A stretch of 64,000 nt of DNA from Nonomuraea fuscirosea (GTDB lineage: Bacteria > Actinomycetota > Actinomycetes > Streptosporangiales > Streptosporangiaceae), in contig NZ_PVNG01000030.1 in the NCBI RefSeq assembly GCF_003001935.1, forward strand, positions 62,001 to 126,000, read 5' to 3'. Below the pieces are notes generated by a model. It saw only the letters and a program-made list of their open reading frames with translations, was not told the origin of the DNA and did no database searches. The position numbers and the translations under genes are program-made. Shown here in pieces: positions 1-7,582 of the stretch; the stretch's first letter is position 1; every line of letters begins with the position of its first letter.

Positions 1-477
1 GATCAGCGCCCAGTAGCTGTCGAGCAGCCCGAGGTCGCGCACCACCAGGTAGGTGGGGATCATGCCGCCGGAGAAGACCATCGTGAAGATGACCAGGTTG
101 AGCACCAGCGTGCGGCCCGGCAGGTACCGCTTGGCCAGGGGGTAGGCCATGGTGAAGGTCAGCAGCACCTGCACCACCATGCCGACCGCCGTCACGACCA
201 CGGTCGTGACCAGGGCGCGGACGAAGGTGGGGGTGGCGAAGATGTACTCGTACGCCTCCGTGACGATCTTGTGCGGCCACAGGAAGAACGGCCGGGTGGA
301 GATCTCGGCCTCGTTGGCGAGCGAGCCGGCCAGCACGTACAGCAGGGGCAGCACCGTGATCAGCGCCAGCGCGACGAGCACGATGACGTTGAGCGCGTCG
401 AACACGCGGCTGCCGAGCGAGCCGTTGTTGTCGACCTTGAGCTTGGCCGGCTTCTTGGTCTCGGTCATGGTGGACAT
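1..477 (-). CDS. Carbohydrate ABC transporter permease, YtcP-like (3' part cut by window edge)
   Basis: Inner-membrane permease of a sugar ABC importer. The 159 visible N-terminal residues contain a first hydrophobic segment at about 22-48, then a periplasmic stretch ending in the family-typical SLANEAEISTRPFFLWP-like text, and two more membrane segments; the rest, including the EAA loop, lies outside the window. The ATG at 477 is chosen because GGAGG lies 7 nt upstream; a second ATG three codons in (468) is possible. It starts 11 nt after the stop of the LplB-like permease gene, so the two are co-transcribed and very likely form the heterodimeric channel. Family membership is clear; the substrate is not visible in the sequence. 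Confidence 0.85.
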   Translation of the reverse strand, partial: MSTMTETKKPAKLKVDNNGSLGSRVFDALNVIVLVALALITVLPLLYVLAGSLANEAEISTRPFFLWPHKIVTEAYEYIFATPTFVRALVTTVVVTAVGMVVQVLLTFTMAYPLAKRYLPGRTLVLNLVIFTMVFSGGMIPTYLVVRDLGLLDSYWALI

Positions 478-488
478 GTCCGGCCTCC

Positions 489-1466
489 TCAGAACAGTCC
501 CCGCTGGCCGAGACGCTTGGCCAGCCAGTTGGAGCCGAAGATCAGGATGACGCCGGCCACGCCCTTGAACAGGCCGACGGCGGTGGAGTAGCTGATCGCG
601 CCGTTCTGGATGCCGGCGTAGTAGACGTAGGTGTCGAACACGTCGGCCACCGAGCGGTTCAGCGACGTGGTCATCAGCCAGATCTGCTCGAAGCCGGTGT
701 CCAGCAGGTTGCCCGAGGCCAGGATCGCCATGACGACGACCGTCGGGCGGATCGCGGGCAGCGTCACGTGCCAGAGCTGGCGGAAGCGGCCCGCGCCGTC
801 CATGCGGGCGGCCTCGTACAGGTTGGGGTCGACCCCGGCCAGCGCGGCCAGGTAGATGATCGTGCCCCAGCCGGTCATCTTCCACAGCTGCTGCAGGATG
901 ATCAGCGGCCGGAACCACTCCTCCTGCGCCATGTAGTCGATCTTCGCGGTGTCGCCCAGGAGGTCGCGCATCCAGCCGGACAGCACGCCGAAGTCCGCCG
1001 CGAACAGCACGTACGTCAGCGACGCGACGATCGTCCAGGACAGGAAGTGCGGGATGTAGATGAGCGACTGGATCGAGCGCTTGAGGATGTTCAGGCGCAG
1101 CTCGTTCAGCAGCAGCGCGACGATGATCGGCGCGGGGAAGACGACGACGATGTGCAGCAGCGCCAGGAAGAGCGTGTTGAACATCAGCCGGCCGAAGTCG
1201 GGTCCTGCGAACAGCTCCTCGAAGTGCTTCAGGCCGACCCAGGGGCTGCCCGAATAGCCGAGGAACGGCACGAAGTCCTGGAAGGCGATGGTCACGCCGT
1301 ACATCGGCAGGTACTTGAAGAGGACGAAGTACGCCAGGCCCGGCACGAGCATCAGGTAGAGCCAGCGGTAGCGCAGCACCGCCGTGCGCAGCGGGACCTT
1401 GTCGGCCCGGCGCTTCTTCGCCTTGGGCGCCGCCTTCGAGGGAGGCGTCGCCAGGTCGGTGGCCAC
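489..1466 (-). CDS. ABC transporter permease, LplB family
   Basis: Second membrane subunit of the same importer, 325 aa, normal for the LplB/YtcP class of oligosaccharide permeases. After a basic cytoplasmic N-terminus (residues 1-30) there are about six membrane segments; the cytoplasmic EAA loop that docks on the ATPase is visible at 218-224 as EAARMDG, followed by the conserved WHVTLPAIRP. No ATPase is encoded in the visible operon; actinobacterial sugar importers usually share a common MsiK-type ATPase encoded elsewhere (family knowledge, inferred here). Gene order lipoprotein - LplB - YtcP is the usual one. Confidence 0.88.
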   Translation of the reverse strand: MATDLATPPSKAAPKAKKRRADKVPLRTAVLRYRWLYLMLVPGLAYFVLFKYLPMYGVTIAFQDFVPFLGYSGSPWVGLKHFEELFAGPDFGRLMFNTLFLALLHIVVVFPAPIIVALLLNELRLNILKRSIQSLIYIPHFLSWTIVASLTYVLFAADFGVLSGWMRDLLGDTAKIDYMAQEEWFRPLIILQQLWKMTGWGTIIYLAALAGVDPNLYEAARMDGAGRFRQLWHVTLPAIRPTVVVMAILASGNLLDTGFEQIWLMTTSLNRSVADVFDTYVYYAGIQNGAISYSTAVGLFKGVAGVILIFGSNWLAKRLGQRGLF

Positions 1467-1532
1467 AGCGGCCTCCTTTCGTATGAGGGGCCCGGCGGAT
1501 GTGCCCGGGCCCCTCAGGCGAGCGGTCGGTGA

Positions 1533-3089
1533 CTACTTGGGCAGTTTGCTGAGCAGGTCGTTGATCTCGGCCACGATCTGCGTCCCGCCGCCGTCGTACC
1601 AGCGCTTGATCTCGCCCTTGAGCTGCTCCTCCGTGATGGCGCCCGACAGGAACTTCACCCGGGCGTCGGAGACGATCGTGTCGATCTGCGGGCCCCGCTG
1701 GACCTGCGTGGGGGCCACGACGGGCAGCGCCACGTTGTGCACGGCCGTCTTGAGGTCCTCCTCCATCAGCTCCTTCTGCAGTGCGACCATGTTCCGGTAC
1801 GGCTCACCCGGCGGGACCCGCTGGTAGGCGATGCCGCCGATGTCGACCGTGCCCTTCGTGCTGAGCTGGATGAAGGCGTCGTCCACGTTGTCCTGGACGG
1901 TCACCACCGCGGGGTCGTCCTCGTTGATCAGCGTGGCGGTGTCGCCGTTGTCGACCTTGAAGTTGCGGCCCTCGATGCCGTTCTGGAGCAGGACCTGGCC
2001 CTCCTTGGTGGCCAGCTTGTCCAGCGTCTTCAGCACGTTGTCCAGCTCGGCCTCGGTCCGCACGCTCTGCTTGGAGATCGCCAGCGAGTCGGCGTAGCCG
2101 GTGAACGGGTAGGAGTACTTCTGACCGTCGGCCTTGGCCAGGTTGCCGACCATGGCGACCTTGTCGCCGTAGTTCTTGTCACCCTCCTCCCTGAACAGGT
2201 CGAGGACCTGGCGGGAGCGGATGTTGACGTCGATGATCATGCCGCCCTTGCCCTGGTGGAACGGCTCGTTCCACTTGGCCGAGTCGAGGGTGGCGAAGTC
2301 GGGGTTGACCATGCCCTCGTCGACCATCTTCTTCAGCCACCTGTTGGCCTCGAGGAACTCCGGCGTGTCGAACCCGGGCACGACCTTGCCATTACGCTCG
2401 CCGTAGCCGTTGGGGGCGCCGAACCAGGTCTCGATCACGTCGTACGGGCTGGCGCTGGCGTAGTTGCCCGGCCACTTCGGGATGATCAGGCCGTAGGTGT
2501 CCTTCTTGCCGTTGCCGTCGGGGTCCTTCTCCGTGAACGCCTTGGCGACCTGGTAGAAGTCCTCGATCGTCTTCGGCTCCTCCAGCCCGACCTTCTTCAG
2601 CCAGTCCTTGCGGATGACGATCGCCGAGCGCAGCAGGGGCCGCATCCGGTAGAGGCCGTAGATCTTGCCGTTGATGGAGGAGTTGAGCGCCGTGCGCGCG
2701 TCGGCCGGCTTCAGGTTCGGGTACTTGTCCAGCTTGTCGGTCAGGTCCCAGAACGCCCCCGCCTCCGCCGACTTGACGAACGCCGGCAGGTGCGGGTCGA
2801 CCACCACGACCTGCGGGATGTTGTCCGAGGCCAGGGTGACGTTGATCTTCTCGGTGTACTCGGCGTTGGGGACCCAGGTGACCTTGATCTTCTTGCCGAG
2901 GAACTTCTCGATGGCCTGCTGCATCTCGCCGGTCGGCTCGGGAGCCGTGCCGAACAGCTTCGACATGAACGTGATCGTGTTCGGATCGGACTGAGGCGCG
3001 TCGCCACCGCCCGAGCAGGCCGAGGCGGTGAGAGCGGCCGTTAGCGTTAACACACCGGCAAGAAGCCGACGGCGACGGGATGCGCTCAT
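1533..3089 (-). CDS. Extracellular solute-binding lipoprotein (LplA-like)
   Basis: Membrane-anchored binding protein of the importer, 518 aa, the large size typical of LplA-type binding proteins. It begins with a basic lipoprotein signal (SASRRRRLLAGVLTL), a hydrophobic core and a lipobox TASAC with the lipidated Cys at about residue 25, followed by a GGGD linker. Start is ATG 3089, overlapping the stop of the upstream yesL-like gene by four bases (ATGA); the reading frame stays open for a further 147 codons upstream, but that part is antisense-like noise overlapping yesL. Binds the sugar outside the cell and delivers it to the two permeases downstream. Substrate probably a plant-polysaccharide oligomer, judged only from the YesL/YesU neighbours. 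Confidence 0.88.
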   Translation of the reverse strand: MSASRRRRLLAGVLTLTAALTASACSGGGDAPQSDPNTITFMSKLFGTAPEPTGEMQQAIEKFLGKKIKVTWVPNAEYTEKINVTLASDNIPQVVVVDPHLPAFVKSAEAGAFWDLTDKLDKYPNLKPADARTALNSSINGKIYGLYRMRPLLRSAIVIRKDWLKKVGLEEPKTIEDFYQVAKAFTEKDPDGNGKKDTYGLIIPKWPGNYASASPYDVIETWFGAPNGYGERNGKVVPGFDTPEFLEANRWLKKMVDEGMVNPDFATLDSAKWNEPFHQGKGGMIIDVNIRSRQVLDLFREEGDKNYGDKVAMVGNLAKADGQKYSYPFTGYADSLAISKQSVRTEAELDNVLKTLDKLATKEGQVLLQNGIEGRNFKVDNGDTATLINEDDPAVVTVQDNVDDAFIQLSTKGTVDIGGIAYQRVPPGEPYRNMVALQKELMEEDLKTAVHNVALPVVAPTQVQRGPQIDTIVSDARVKFLSGAITEEQLKGEIKRWYDGGGTQIVAEINDLLSKLPK

Positions 3090-3715
3090 GAGTTCCCTTT
3101 CGAATGCAGGCGCGCCTCGTTCTCCTCGAAGAAGCGCAGGCAGAGCCACGTATTGAGATAGATCCACGCGCCGAAGCTGATCATCGGCGCCAGGATCGGC
3201 GCCACCGAGGTCGCGAAGGCGATGGCTGAGAGCGCTAGCAGCAACAGCACGGACGAAGCCGGACGCATCAGCGCTAGCTGCGCCGCCTTGGGCCAGTAGG
3301 CCCGCAGCGGCAGGTCGTAGTGCGCGTAGAGCGGCCCCACGTACGCCCCCACACCCGCCAGTGCGATGAGGGCCACGAAGGTCGCGATCCTCGGCGCCCC
3401 CATGCCGGGCCCGAGGGCGGAGAAGTAGAGGTAGTTGCCGATCAGCACGACGGCGGCCACCGCCCCCGGCAGGACCAGCAACGAGGCCCGGGCGAACTCC
3501 CGCCGGTAGACGGTCCAGAATTCTCGCCAAACATGAAACGTTTCATTACGAGCATGCCGCCGGGCCAGCGTGTAGCCGGCCACGGTGGCGGGCCCGACCC
3601 CCAGAACCACACCTCCCGCGAGCGTGAAGGCAAGCCAGGCGAGGTTCAGCCGGACCGCCCAGATGAGCTCTGAGCAGGCAGCTTGAAACCTGATCGACAT
3701 GGCGGGATGGTTCAT
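3086..3715 (-). CDS. YesL family membrane protein (DUF624)
   Basis: 209-aa integral membrane protein of the DUF624/YesL family with five or so membrane segments (about 18-45, 75-97, 103-125, 145-170, 172-190). The family motif region between the first two segments reads RNETFHVWREFWTVYRREF. YesL-type proteins are found almost only next to LplA/LplB/YtcP-type oligosaccharide importers, including the Bacillus subtilis rhamnogalacturonan (yes) cluster; their molecular role is unknown. First gene of the operon; leader of about 90 nt from the promoter at 3814-3842, with a purine-rich GAGAAGGTGG upstream of ATG 3715. Stop overlaps the lipoprotein start by ATGA. The gene contains an internal perfect palindrome at 3533-3546 (see findings). 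Confidence 0.85.
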   Translation of the reverse strand: MNHPAMSIRFQAACSELIWAVRLNLAWLAFTLAGGVVLGVGPATVAGYTLARRHARNETFHVWREFWTVYRREFARASLLVLPGAVAAVVLIGNYLYFSALGPGMGAPRIATFVALIALAGVGAYVGPLYAHYDLPLRAYWPKAAQLALMRPASSVLLLLALSAIAFATSVAPILAPMISFGAWIYLNTWLCLRFFEENEARLHSKGNS

Positions 3716-3813
3716 CCGGCACCACCTTCTCGTGGCATGTGCACGGATACGGGGGTGGAGTATTGCACCGTGGTTCCTGCCCAGTTACAAGCGAGTGAAC
3801 GGCGGTTGGTGCG

Positions 3814-3842
3814 AAATTAGTGTTGAATCGACTCAAAGTCAA
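3814..3842 (-). promoter_or_regulatory. Promoter of the transporter operon with LacI-type operator in the spacer
   Basis: On the minus strand: -35 TTGACT (3837-3842), 17-nt spacer, -10 TAATTT (3814-3819). The spacer holds the near-palindrome TTGAGTCGATTCAA (3823-3836), with the central CG typical of LacI/GalR operators. A matching element, TTGAGACGATTCAA, lies in the promoter of the lacI gene at 6902-6915 (13 of 14 bases equal). Binding there would block polymerase. The -35 overlaps the stop codon of the yesU-like gene. Confidence 0.75.
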
Positions 3843-4495
3843 TGACGGGACACGCGGAGATTTGCGTACTCTCCGATCAGCGGAGCCATCTGCCTGAACC
3901 CGATCTTGCCTCCTGCCAGGGCGGAACCGCCGATAGAGCCGTCGTCCCGCCACCGGAACGAGACCAAATCGTTGATTGCGAAGCTCACCGCTCCCCCCTT
4001 GACCTCCAGCCGCACCGCATAGGGCCCGTCGGCGTCCAGCACCCCCGGCAACGGATCCGGCCCCTGGGCGACCAGGTGGAACCCGTGACTCTTGCGCAGG
4101 TTGCAGGTGTGCAGGGCCCGCTCGGAGGCCCACATGCGGCGGAAGTAGGACACGTGGTAGGCGTCGATGTCGCCGTGGTGGTACTGCTCGTAGGGGCCGT
4201 CGCGCACGCTCAGGCCCGGATCGAACAGATCCTCACCGTTCCGGCCCCGGGCGTGGAAGAACATGATCGCCAGCCCCGGCTCCCTGACCGGCCAGAACTC
4301 CCACTCGATCCGCACACCGTCGGGAAACTCCTCAGGACACCACAGCACCAGATTCGCCGCCTGCCCCTCGGCCGCCGCCCGCCGGCTCTCGAGCCGCATC
4401 CGCCCCTGCGGAAACGACACCGCCCCGTCCCCCTCCATCCGGAACCCGGCGAGGTCGTCGGGGGTGGCGAGGGGGTTGCGGTAGATCTCACCCAC
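3839..4495 (-). CDS. YesU-like protein (DUF1961)
   Basis: 218-aa protein of the DUF1961 family (B. subtilis YesU), a beta-sandwich fold related to carbohydrate-binding or lyase domains, encoded in the rhamnogalacturonan-utilization cluster of Bacillus. Visible family text: EIYRNPL at the N-terminus, WEFWPV, then FFHARGRNGEDLFD, the YHHGDIDAYHVSYFRR block, TCNLRKSHGFHLVAQG and a C-terminal IGFRQMAPL. No signal peptide, so it is predicted cytoplasmic. Start is GTG 4495, fixed by AGGAGGAG about 6 nt upstream; the frame stays open upstream through repetitive non-coding DNA. It lies upstream of the transporter operon but ends inside the operon promoter, so it is probably transcribed from its own promoter. 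Substrate or enzymatic activity is unknown. Confidence 0.8.
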   Translation of the reverse strand: MGEIYRNPLATPDDLAGFRMEGDGAVSFPQGRMRLESRRAAAEGQAANLVLWCPEEFPDGVRIEWEFWPVREPGLAIMFFHARGRNGEDLFDPGLSVRDGPYEQYHHGDIDAYHVSYFRRMWASERALHTCNLRKSHGFHLVAQGPDPLPGVLDADGPYAVRLEVKGGAVSFAINDLVSFRWRDDGSIGGSALAGGKIGFRQMAPLIGEYANLRVSRH

Positions 4496-4619
4496 GTCAG
4501 CTCCTCCTGCTCGACTGTGCCGCCGAACGTAGTACACCCACCCGGCTGCGCGCTTCCGGGAGAGAACGGCCGAGCTGGCACGGCAAGGACTGCCCCGCCC
4601 TGCGGGTCCGTGCCGGCGT

Positions 4620-4712
4620 GTTGCGCATCTGCCCAGGTGAACGGGCACCCTGGCCGCCGCCCGCATTGCGCCGGGCCCCTCCGTACACCTCCTCGCCGCC
4701 GCGGCGCGCCAA
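4620..4712 (-). repeat. Interspersed ~95-bp repeat, copy A
   Basis: Reads in the opposite orientation to copies B-D. Shared landmarks, in repeat orientation: TTGGCGCGCCGCG, then a G-rich block ending ACGGAGGGGCCCGGCGCAA, a variable ACGCGTACGGCGACC-like block and a tail TTCACCTGGGCA. This copy has a divergent ending (AGATGCGCAAC). Confidence 0.75.
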
Positions 4713-4726
4713 GTGTGCGAAGAGGC

Positions 4727-4811
4727 GGACGTGCTCGGGACGGACGTGCTCGGGACGGACGTGCTCGGGACGGACGTGCTCGGGACGGACGTGCTCGGGA
4801 CGGACGTGCCA
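4727..4811. repeat. 15-bp tandem repeat (five full copies plus one partial)
   Basis: GGACGTGCTCGGGAC occurs head to tail at 4727, 4742, 4757, 4772 and 4787 without a mismatch, with a sixth, diverging unit from 4802. Another single unit (GGACGTGCTCGGAAT) occurs near 4870. Identity between units suggests recent slippage expansion. Confidence 0.9.
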
Positions 4812-4815
4812 GGGG

Positions 4816-4945
4816 GTGTGGGGACCGGCGGTGTGCCGGGGCCGCGAGACGGACGGATGCGCTCGGAACGGACGTGCTCGGAATGCACGTGCCGGGGAGT
4901 GTGGGGACCGGCGGTGTGCCGGGGCCGCGAGACGGACGGATGCGC
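4816..4945. repeat. 47-bp direct repeat (two copies, 83 bp apart)
   Basis: A block starting GTGTGGGGACCGGCGGTGTG and running through GAGACGGACGGATGCGC occurs at 4816-4862 and again at 4899-4945 with no mismatch that I can see. Between them lies a fragment of the 15-bp unit, so the whole 4.73-4.95 kb interval looks like a nested minisatellite. Confidence 0.85.
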
Positions 4946-5141
4946 CGGGGGATGCGTGCCAGGGGGTGTGTGCCGACGGTCTGCGCGCTGGGGGTGTGCC
5001 AGGGCAGCGAGACGGACGGACGTACCGAGGAAGCGACCAAGCCTTCCCACGCTTCGACCCACCCGTCCCCAGCCAGCACGCCACCACGCCAGCCGTTCCC
5101 CCACGCCAGCACACTCTCCGCACCCCCACCTCTTCCCGCAC

Positions 5142-5205
5142 CCTTGGCGCGCCGCGTCGGCGGAAAGGCGTACGGAGGGGCCCGGCGCAACACGAACGGC
5201 GACCA
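5142..5205 (+). repeat. Interspersed ~95-bp repeat, copy B (tail truncated)
   Basis: Matches copy D from TTGGCGCGCCGCGTCGGCGG through ACGGAGGGGCCCGGCGCAA and GGCGACC without an indel, then the similarity stops before the TTCACC...AACATG tail. Confidence 0.75.
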
Positions 5206-5287
5206 GCCCACCCGCCATCCCTGACCCCGCACCCCTGAGCACGCCCGCCCTTCCGCACCCCCTCAGCATCCCCGACCCCCACCCATG

Positions 5288-5385
5288 TCCCTGGCGCGCC
5301 GCATCGGCGAGACGATGGACGGAGGGGCCCGGCGCAACGCGTACGGCGACCAGTACACCCCTTCACCTGCGCAAACATGTGACCC
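5288..5385 (+). repeat. Interspersed ~95-bp repeat, copy C
   Basis: Begins CTGGCGCGCCGCATCGGCGA, keeps the core ACGGAGGGGCCCGGCGCAA and the ACGCGTACGGCGACC block, and ends TTCACCTGCGCAAACATG. Full length, same orientation as copies B and D. Confidence 0.8.
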
Positions 5386-5577
5386 AACACCACGCTGCAG
5401 ACGACATGGAGCGAGGGAGCTCTGGGCACACCAGCCCATCCCTCACCGCCCCAGCACACCCTCGACACGCCCAGCCTCCCCGCCCCCTGCCCGGCCGTCT
5501 TTGCCCACGCCGGCACGCCACCACGCCAGACGTCCCCACACCTCACCGCACCCGCAGCACACCCACCCCCTCCACGC

Positions 5578-5675
5578 CCTTGGCGCGCCGCGTCGGCGGG
5601 AAGGTGGACGGAGGGGCCCGGCGCAACGCGTACGGCGACCGACACACCTCGTTCACCCGGGCGAACATGCACCCA
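5578..5675 (+). repeat. Interspersed ~95-bp repeat, copy D
   Basis: Full-length copy: CCTTGGCGCGCCGCGTCGGC, core ACGGAGGGGCCCGGCGCAA, ACGCGTACGGCGACC, tail TTCACCCGGGCGAACATG. It ends about 60 bp from the lacI stop codon, so it is transcribed as lacI read-through in antisense or lies in its 3' flank. Confidence 0.8.
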
Positions 5676-5733
5676 TGGCATCGGGCAACTGGGACAGAAC
5701 GCAGAGGGCCGACACCCCGACAGCGCTCCAAGG

Positions 5734-6747
5734 TCAGCGGCGGTAGGCGCTGGATTCTCGGATCACCAGGTCGGGCTGGAAGATGACCTGCCGATGCCGG
5801 TGCTGTTCCGGCTCGGCCACCTCCTCCAGCAGCAGGTCGATCGCCGTACGCCCAAGGAGCTCCCGCGGCTGGCGCACCGACGACAGCGGTACGGCCGCCG
5901 CGGCGGCGAAGTCGATGTCGTCGTACCCGATGATGGCCAGGTCCTCGGGCACGCGCAGCCCGTGGGACGCCATCGCCTGTAAGAAGCCGAGCGCCATCAT
6001 GTCGTTGGCGCAGAAGGCGGCGGTCGGGCGTTCGTCGGCGGGCAGGGCGGCGACGCGTTCGCCGATCGCGCGGCCCTCGGCCACGGTCAGGGTGGGCGCG
6101 GTGGAGGTGAGCAGCTCGACGGCGCCGCCGGCGGCGGCGACGGCGCTGGTCACGCCCGCGTGCCGGTCGGCCACCTGTTTGATGGACGGCGGCCCGCCCA
6201 CGAACATGATCCGCCGGTGCCCGCGTTCGATGAGGTGCGCGCCGGCGATCTGCCCGCCGAGCCGGTCGTCGACGGCCACCGAGCACTGGAGCCCGGTCGC
6301 GGGGCTGTCGACCAGCACCACGGGGGTGCCGCGGGCGATCAGCTCCTCCAGCCAGGGGGTCTCCATCTCGACCGGGGTGATCAGTATGCCCATCACTCGT
6401 TGCTGTTCGAGCTGGTCGAGGTGGCGTCGTTCGCGGCCGGGGTCGCCAGCGCTGTTGCAGAGCACCACCATGGTGTCGTGGTCGTCGGCCACCGCTTCGG
6501 CGCCCTGGGCCACGTCCACGAAGAACGGGTTGGACACGTCGAGCACGACGAGCCCGACCGTCCTGCTGCGGCCCACCCGCAGGTGGCGGGCCACCTCGTT
6601 GCGGACGAACCCGAGTTTCTTGATCGCTTCGAAGACGCGTTCCCGCGTGGCCGGGGACACGATCTCCGGGCGGTTGAGCACATTGCTCACCGTGCCCACT
6701 GAGACGCGCGCCAGCTGCGCGACCTCCTTGATGTTCCTGGTCGCCAT
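5734..6747 (-). CDS. LacI family transcriptional regulator
   Basis: 337-aa sugar-responsive repressor. The N-terminal helix-turn-helix is textbook: NIKEVAQLARVSVGTVSNVL at residues 4-23 followed by NRPEIVSPATRERV; residues about 60-330 form the periplasmic-binding-like effector domain (GLVVLDVSNPFF, ANDMMALG, IIGYDDIDFA). ATG 6747 follows a leader of roughly 120 nt. Its own promoter (-35/-10 at 6878-6906) is overlapped by the operator TTGAGACGATTCAA, and the same operator lies in the promoter of the yesL-lplA-lplB-ytcP operon, so it very probably represses both itself and the transporter until an oligosaccharide or its breakdown product binds. Inducer unknown. Confidence 0.92.
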   Translation of the reverse strand: MATRNIKEVAQLARVSVGTVSNVLNRPEIVSPATRERVFEAIKKLGFVRNEVARHLRVGRSRTVGLVVLDVSNPFFVDVAQGAEAVADDHDTMVVLCNSAGDPGRERRHLDQLEQQRVMGILITPVEMETPWLEELIARGTPVVLVDSPATGLQCSVAVDDRLGGQIAGAHLIERGHRRIMFVGGPPSIKQVADRHAGVTSAVAAAGGAVELLTSTAPTLTVAEGRAIGERVAALPADERPTAAFCANDMMALGFLQAMASHGLRVPEDLAIIGYDDIDFAAAAAVPLSSVRQPRELLGRTAIDLLLEEVAEPEQHRHRQVIFQPDLVIRESSAYRR

Positions 6748-6877
6748 CGATCCTCACGAGGCCGTGCTGCTGAAAATGCGGGATCCGCCGCCCGGGACGC
6801 CGGAAGGAGCGCCGGAAGGGGGCAGGACACGCTGGATACGGCGTACCGCAGACGGCGGTTCACCGGGACTTCGGCTC

Positions 6878-6915
6878 ATCATAGCGGCATTCAAGATTTT
6901 TTTGAATCGTCTCAA
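6878..6915 (-). promoter_or_regulatory. lacI promoter with overlapping LacI-type operator
   Basis: Minus strand: -35 TTCAAA (6901-6906), 17-nt spacer, -10 TATGAT (6878-6883). The operator TTGAGACGATTCAA (6902-6915) covers the -35. A second inverted repeat, ATTCAA-N7-TTGAAT (6889-6907), overlaps the spacer and may be a half-site partner. The operator overlaps the last codons of the tetR gene. Confidence 0.75.
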
Positions 6916-7493
6916 CGACTCGGTGCGGGGGTGGCCGCTCCGGCCTTCATCCCGTCGAGCATCAGCCGCAGGTAGCGGCCCGGGTCGGCGGCCACCGGCG
7001 CGGGCAGGTCCTCGGGGTGGCAGGTGAAGACGTTCAGCAGGTGGATCAGATCCTGTACGCCGACGTCCCGGCGCATCGTCCCCTCGGCCTGCGCCCGGCG
7101 TACGACCTGGTCGAACCGCTCCTCCCACCGCGCCCGTACCCGCGCGAACTCGGCACGCCGCGCGATCACCTCGTCCGGCAGCACGGCCAGCGCGGTGGAG
7201 AGCGCAGCCCGGCCCGGCTCCGCGACCCAGCAGACGAAGTCCCAGATCGCGCTCCAGGCGTCGGCGGAGCCGCGGTCGGCGGCGTCGAGCGCGTCCGCCA
7301 TCGTGTGGATGTAGTGGTCGCCGACCGCCGCGATCAGCGCGTCGCGGTCGGGGAAGCGCCGGTAGAGCGTGCCGACGCCGACGCCGGCGCGTTTGGCGAT
7401 GGCCTCCATGGGCGCGCCGACGCCGCGCTCGGCCACGACTTCGGCCGCCGCCTCGACGATCTTGCCCAGGTTGCGCCTGGCGTCCGCGCGCAC
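6912..7493 (-). CDS. TetR/AcrR family transcriptional regulator
   Basis: 193-aa repressor. The helix-turn-helix lies at about residues 10-55 (KIVEAAAEVVAERG, AIAKRAGVGVGTLYRRFPDR), followed by the all-helical ligand-binding domain typical of AcrR-like proteins. Divergent from an NmrA-type NAD(P)-binding oxidoreductase gene, with an 89-bp shared intergenic region that holds the palindrome ATTCCGGTTA-N14-TAACCGGAAT; the usual arrangement is that such a TetR represses itself and the divergent gene. The natural ligand cannot be read from sequence. The stop codon lies inside the LacI operator region of the next gene, an unusually tight packing. Confidence 0.9.
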   Translation of the reverse strand: MRADARRNLGKIVEAAAEVVAERGVGAPMEAIAKRAGVGVGTLYRRFPDRDALIAAVGDHYIHTMADALDAADRGSADAWSAIWDFVCWVAEPGRAALSTALAVLPDEVIARRAEFARVRARWEERFDQVVRRAQAEGTMRRDVGVQDLIHLLNVFTCHPEDLPAPVAADPGRYLRLMLDGMKAGAATPAPSR

Positions 7494-7518
7494 GTACGAC
7501 CTCCAAGTGGACGATCAG

Positions 7519-7552
7519 ATTCCGGTTAGTGTACCGTCCGCATAACCGGAAT
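7519..7552. promoter_or_regulatory. TetR-type operator in the divergent promoter
   Basis: Perfect 10-bp inverted repeat ATTCCGGTTA (7519-7528) / TAACCGGAAT (7543-7552). A second, overlapping inverted repeat CGCATAA (7539-7545) / TTATGCG (7565-7571) reaches the ribosome-binding site of the downstream gene. Position between tetR (minus) and the NmrA-type gene (plus) makes it the expected repressor site. Confidence 0.8.
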
Positions 7553-7582
7553 ACGAGATTCCACTTATGCGGAGGTTCCCTG

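Larger units (their letters stand above)
4496..5733. other. 1.24-kb non-coding region filled with repeats
   Basis: No credible gene is seen between the yesU-like start and the lacI stop. Open frames exist on both strands, but they have no start context and are rich in Arg, Pro and His. The stretch contains four copies of an approximately 95-bp interspersed repeat, a 15-bp minisatellite and a 47-bp direct repeat (all listed separately), linked by C- and A-rich filler (CCCCACC, CCAGCACGCCACCACGCC). Confidence 0.7.

Noticed and set aside
3090..3530. N-terminal extension of the LplA-like lipoprotein (147 more codons)
   Set aside because: It would overlap the whole yesL gene and bury the lipoprotein signal; ATG 3089 has the expected signal peptide and an ATGA overlap.
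4727..4811. Possible CRISPR array
   Set aside because: Units are 15 bp, adjoin with no spacers, and no cas gene is present. It is a plain minisatellite.
4496..5269. Conserved-looking peptides LARRVGGK / GARRNAYGD in several frames of the repeats
   Set aside because: They follow from DNA repeats. Differences among copies are not limited to third codon positions and there is no start or ribosome-binding site, so I treat the element as non-coding.
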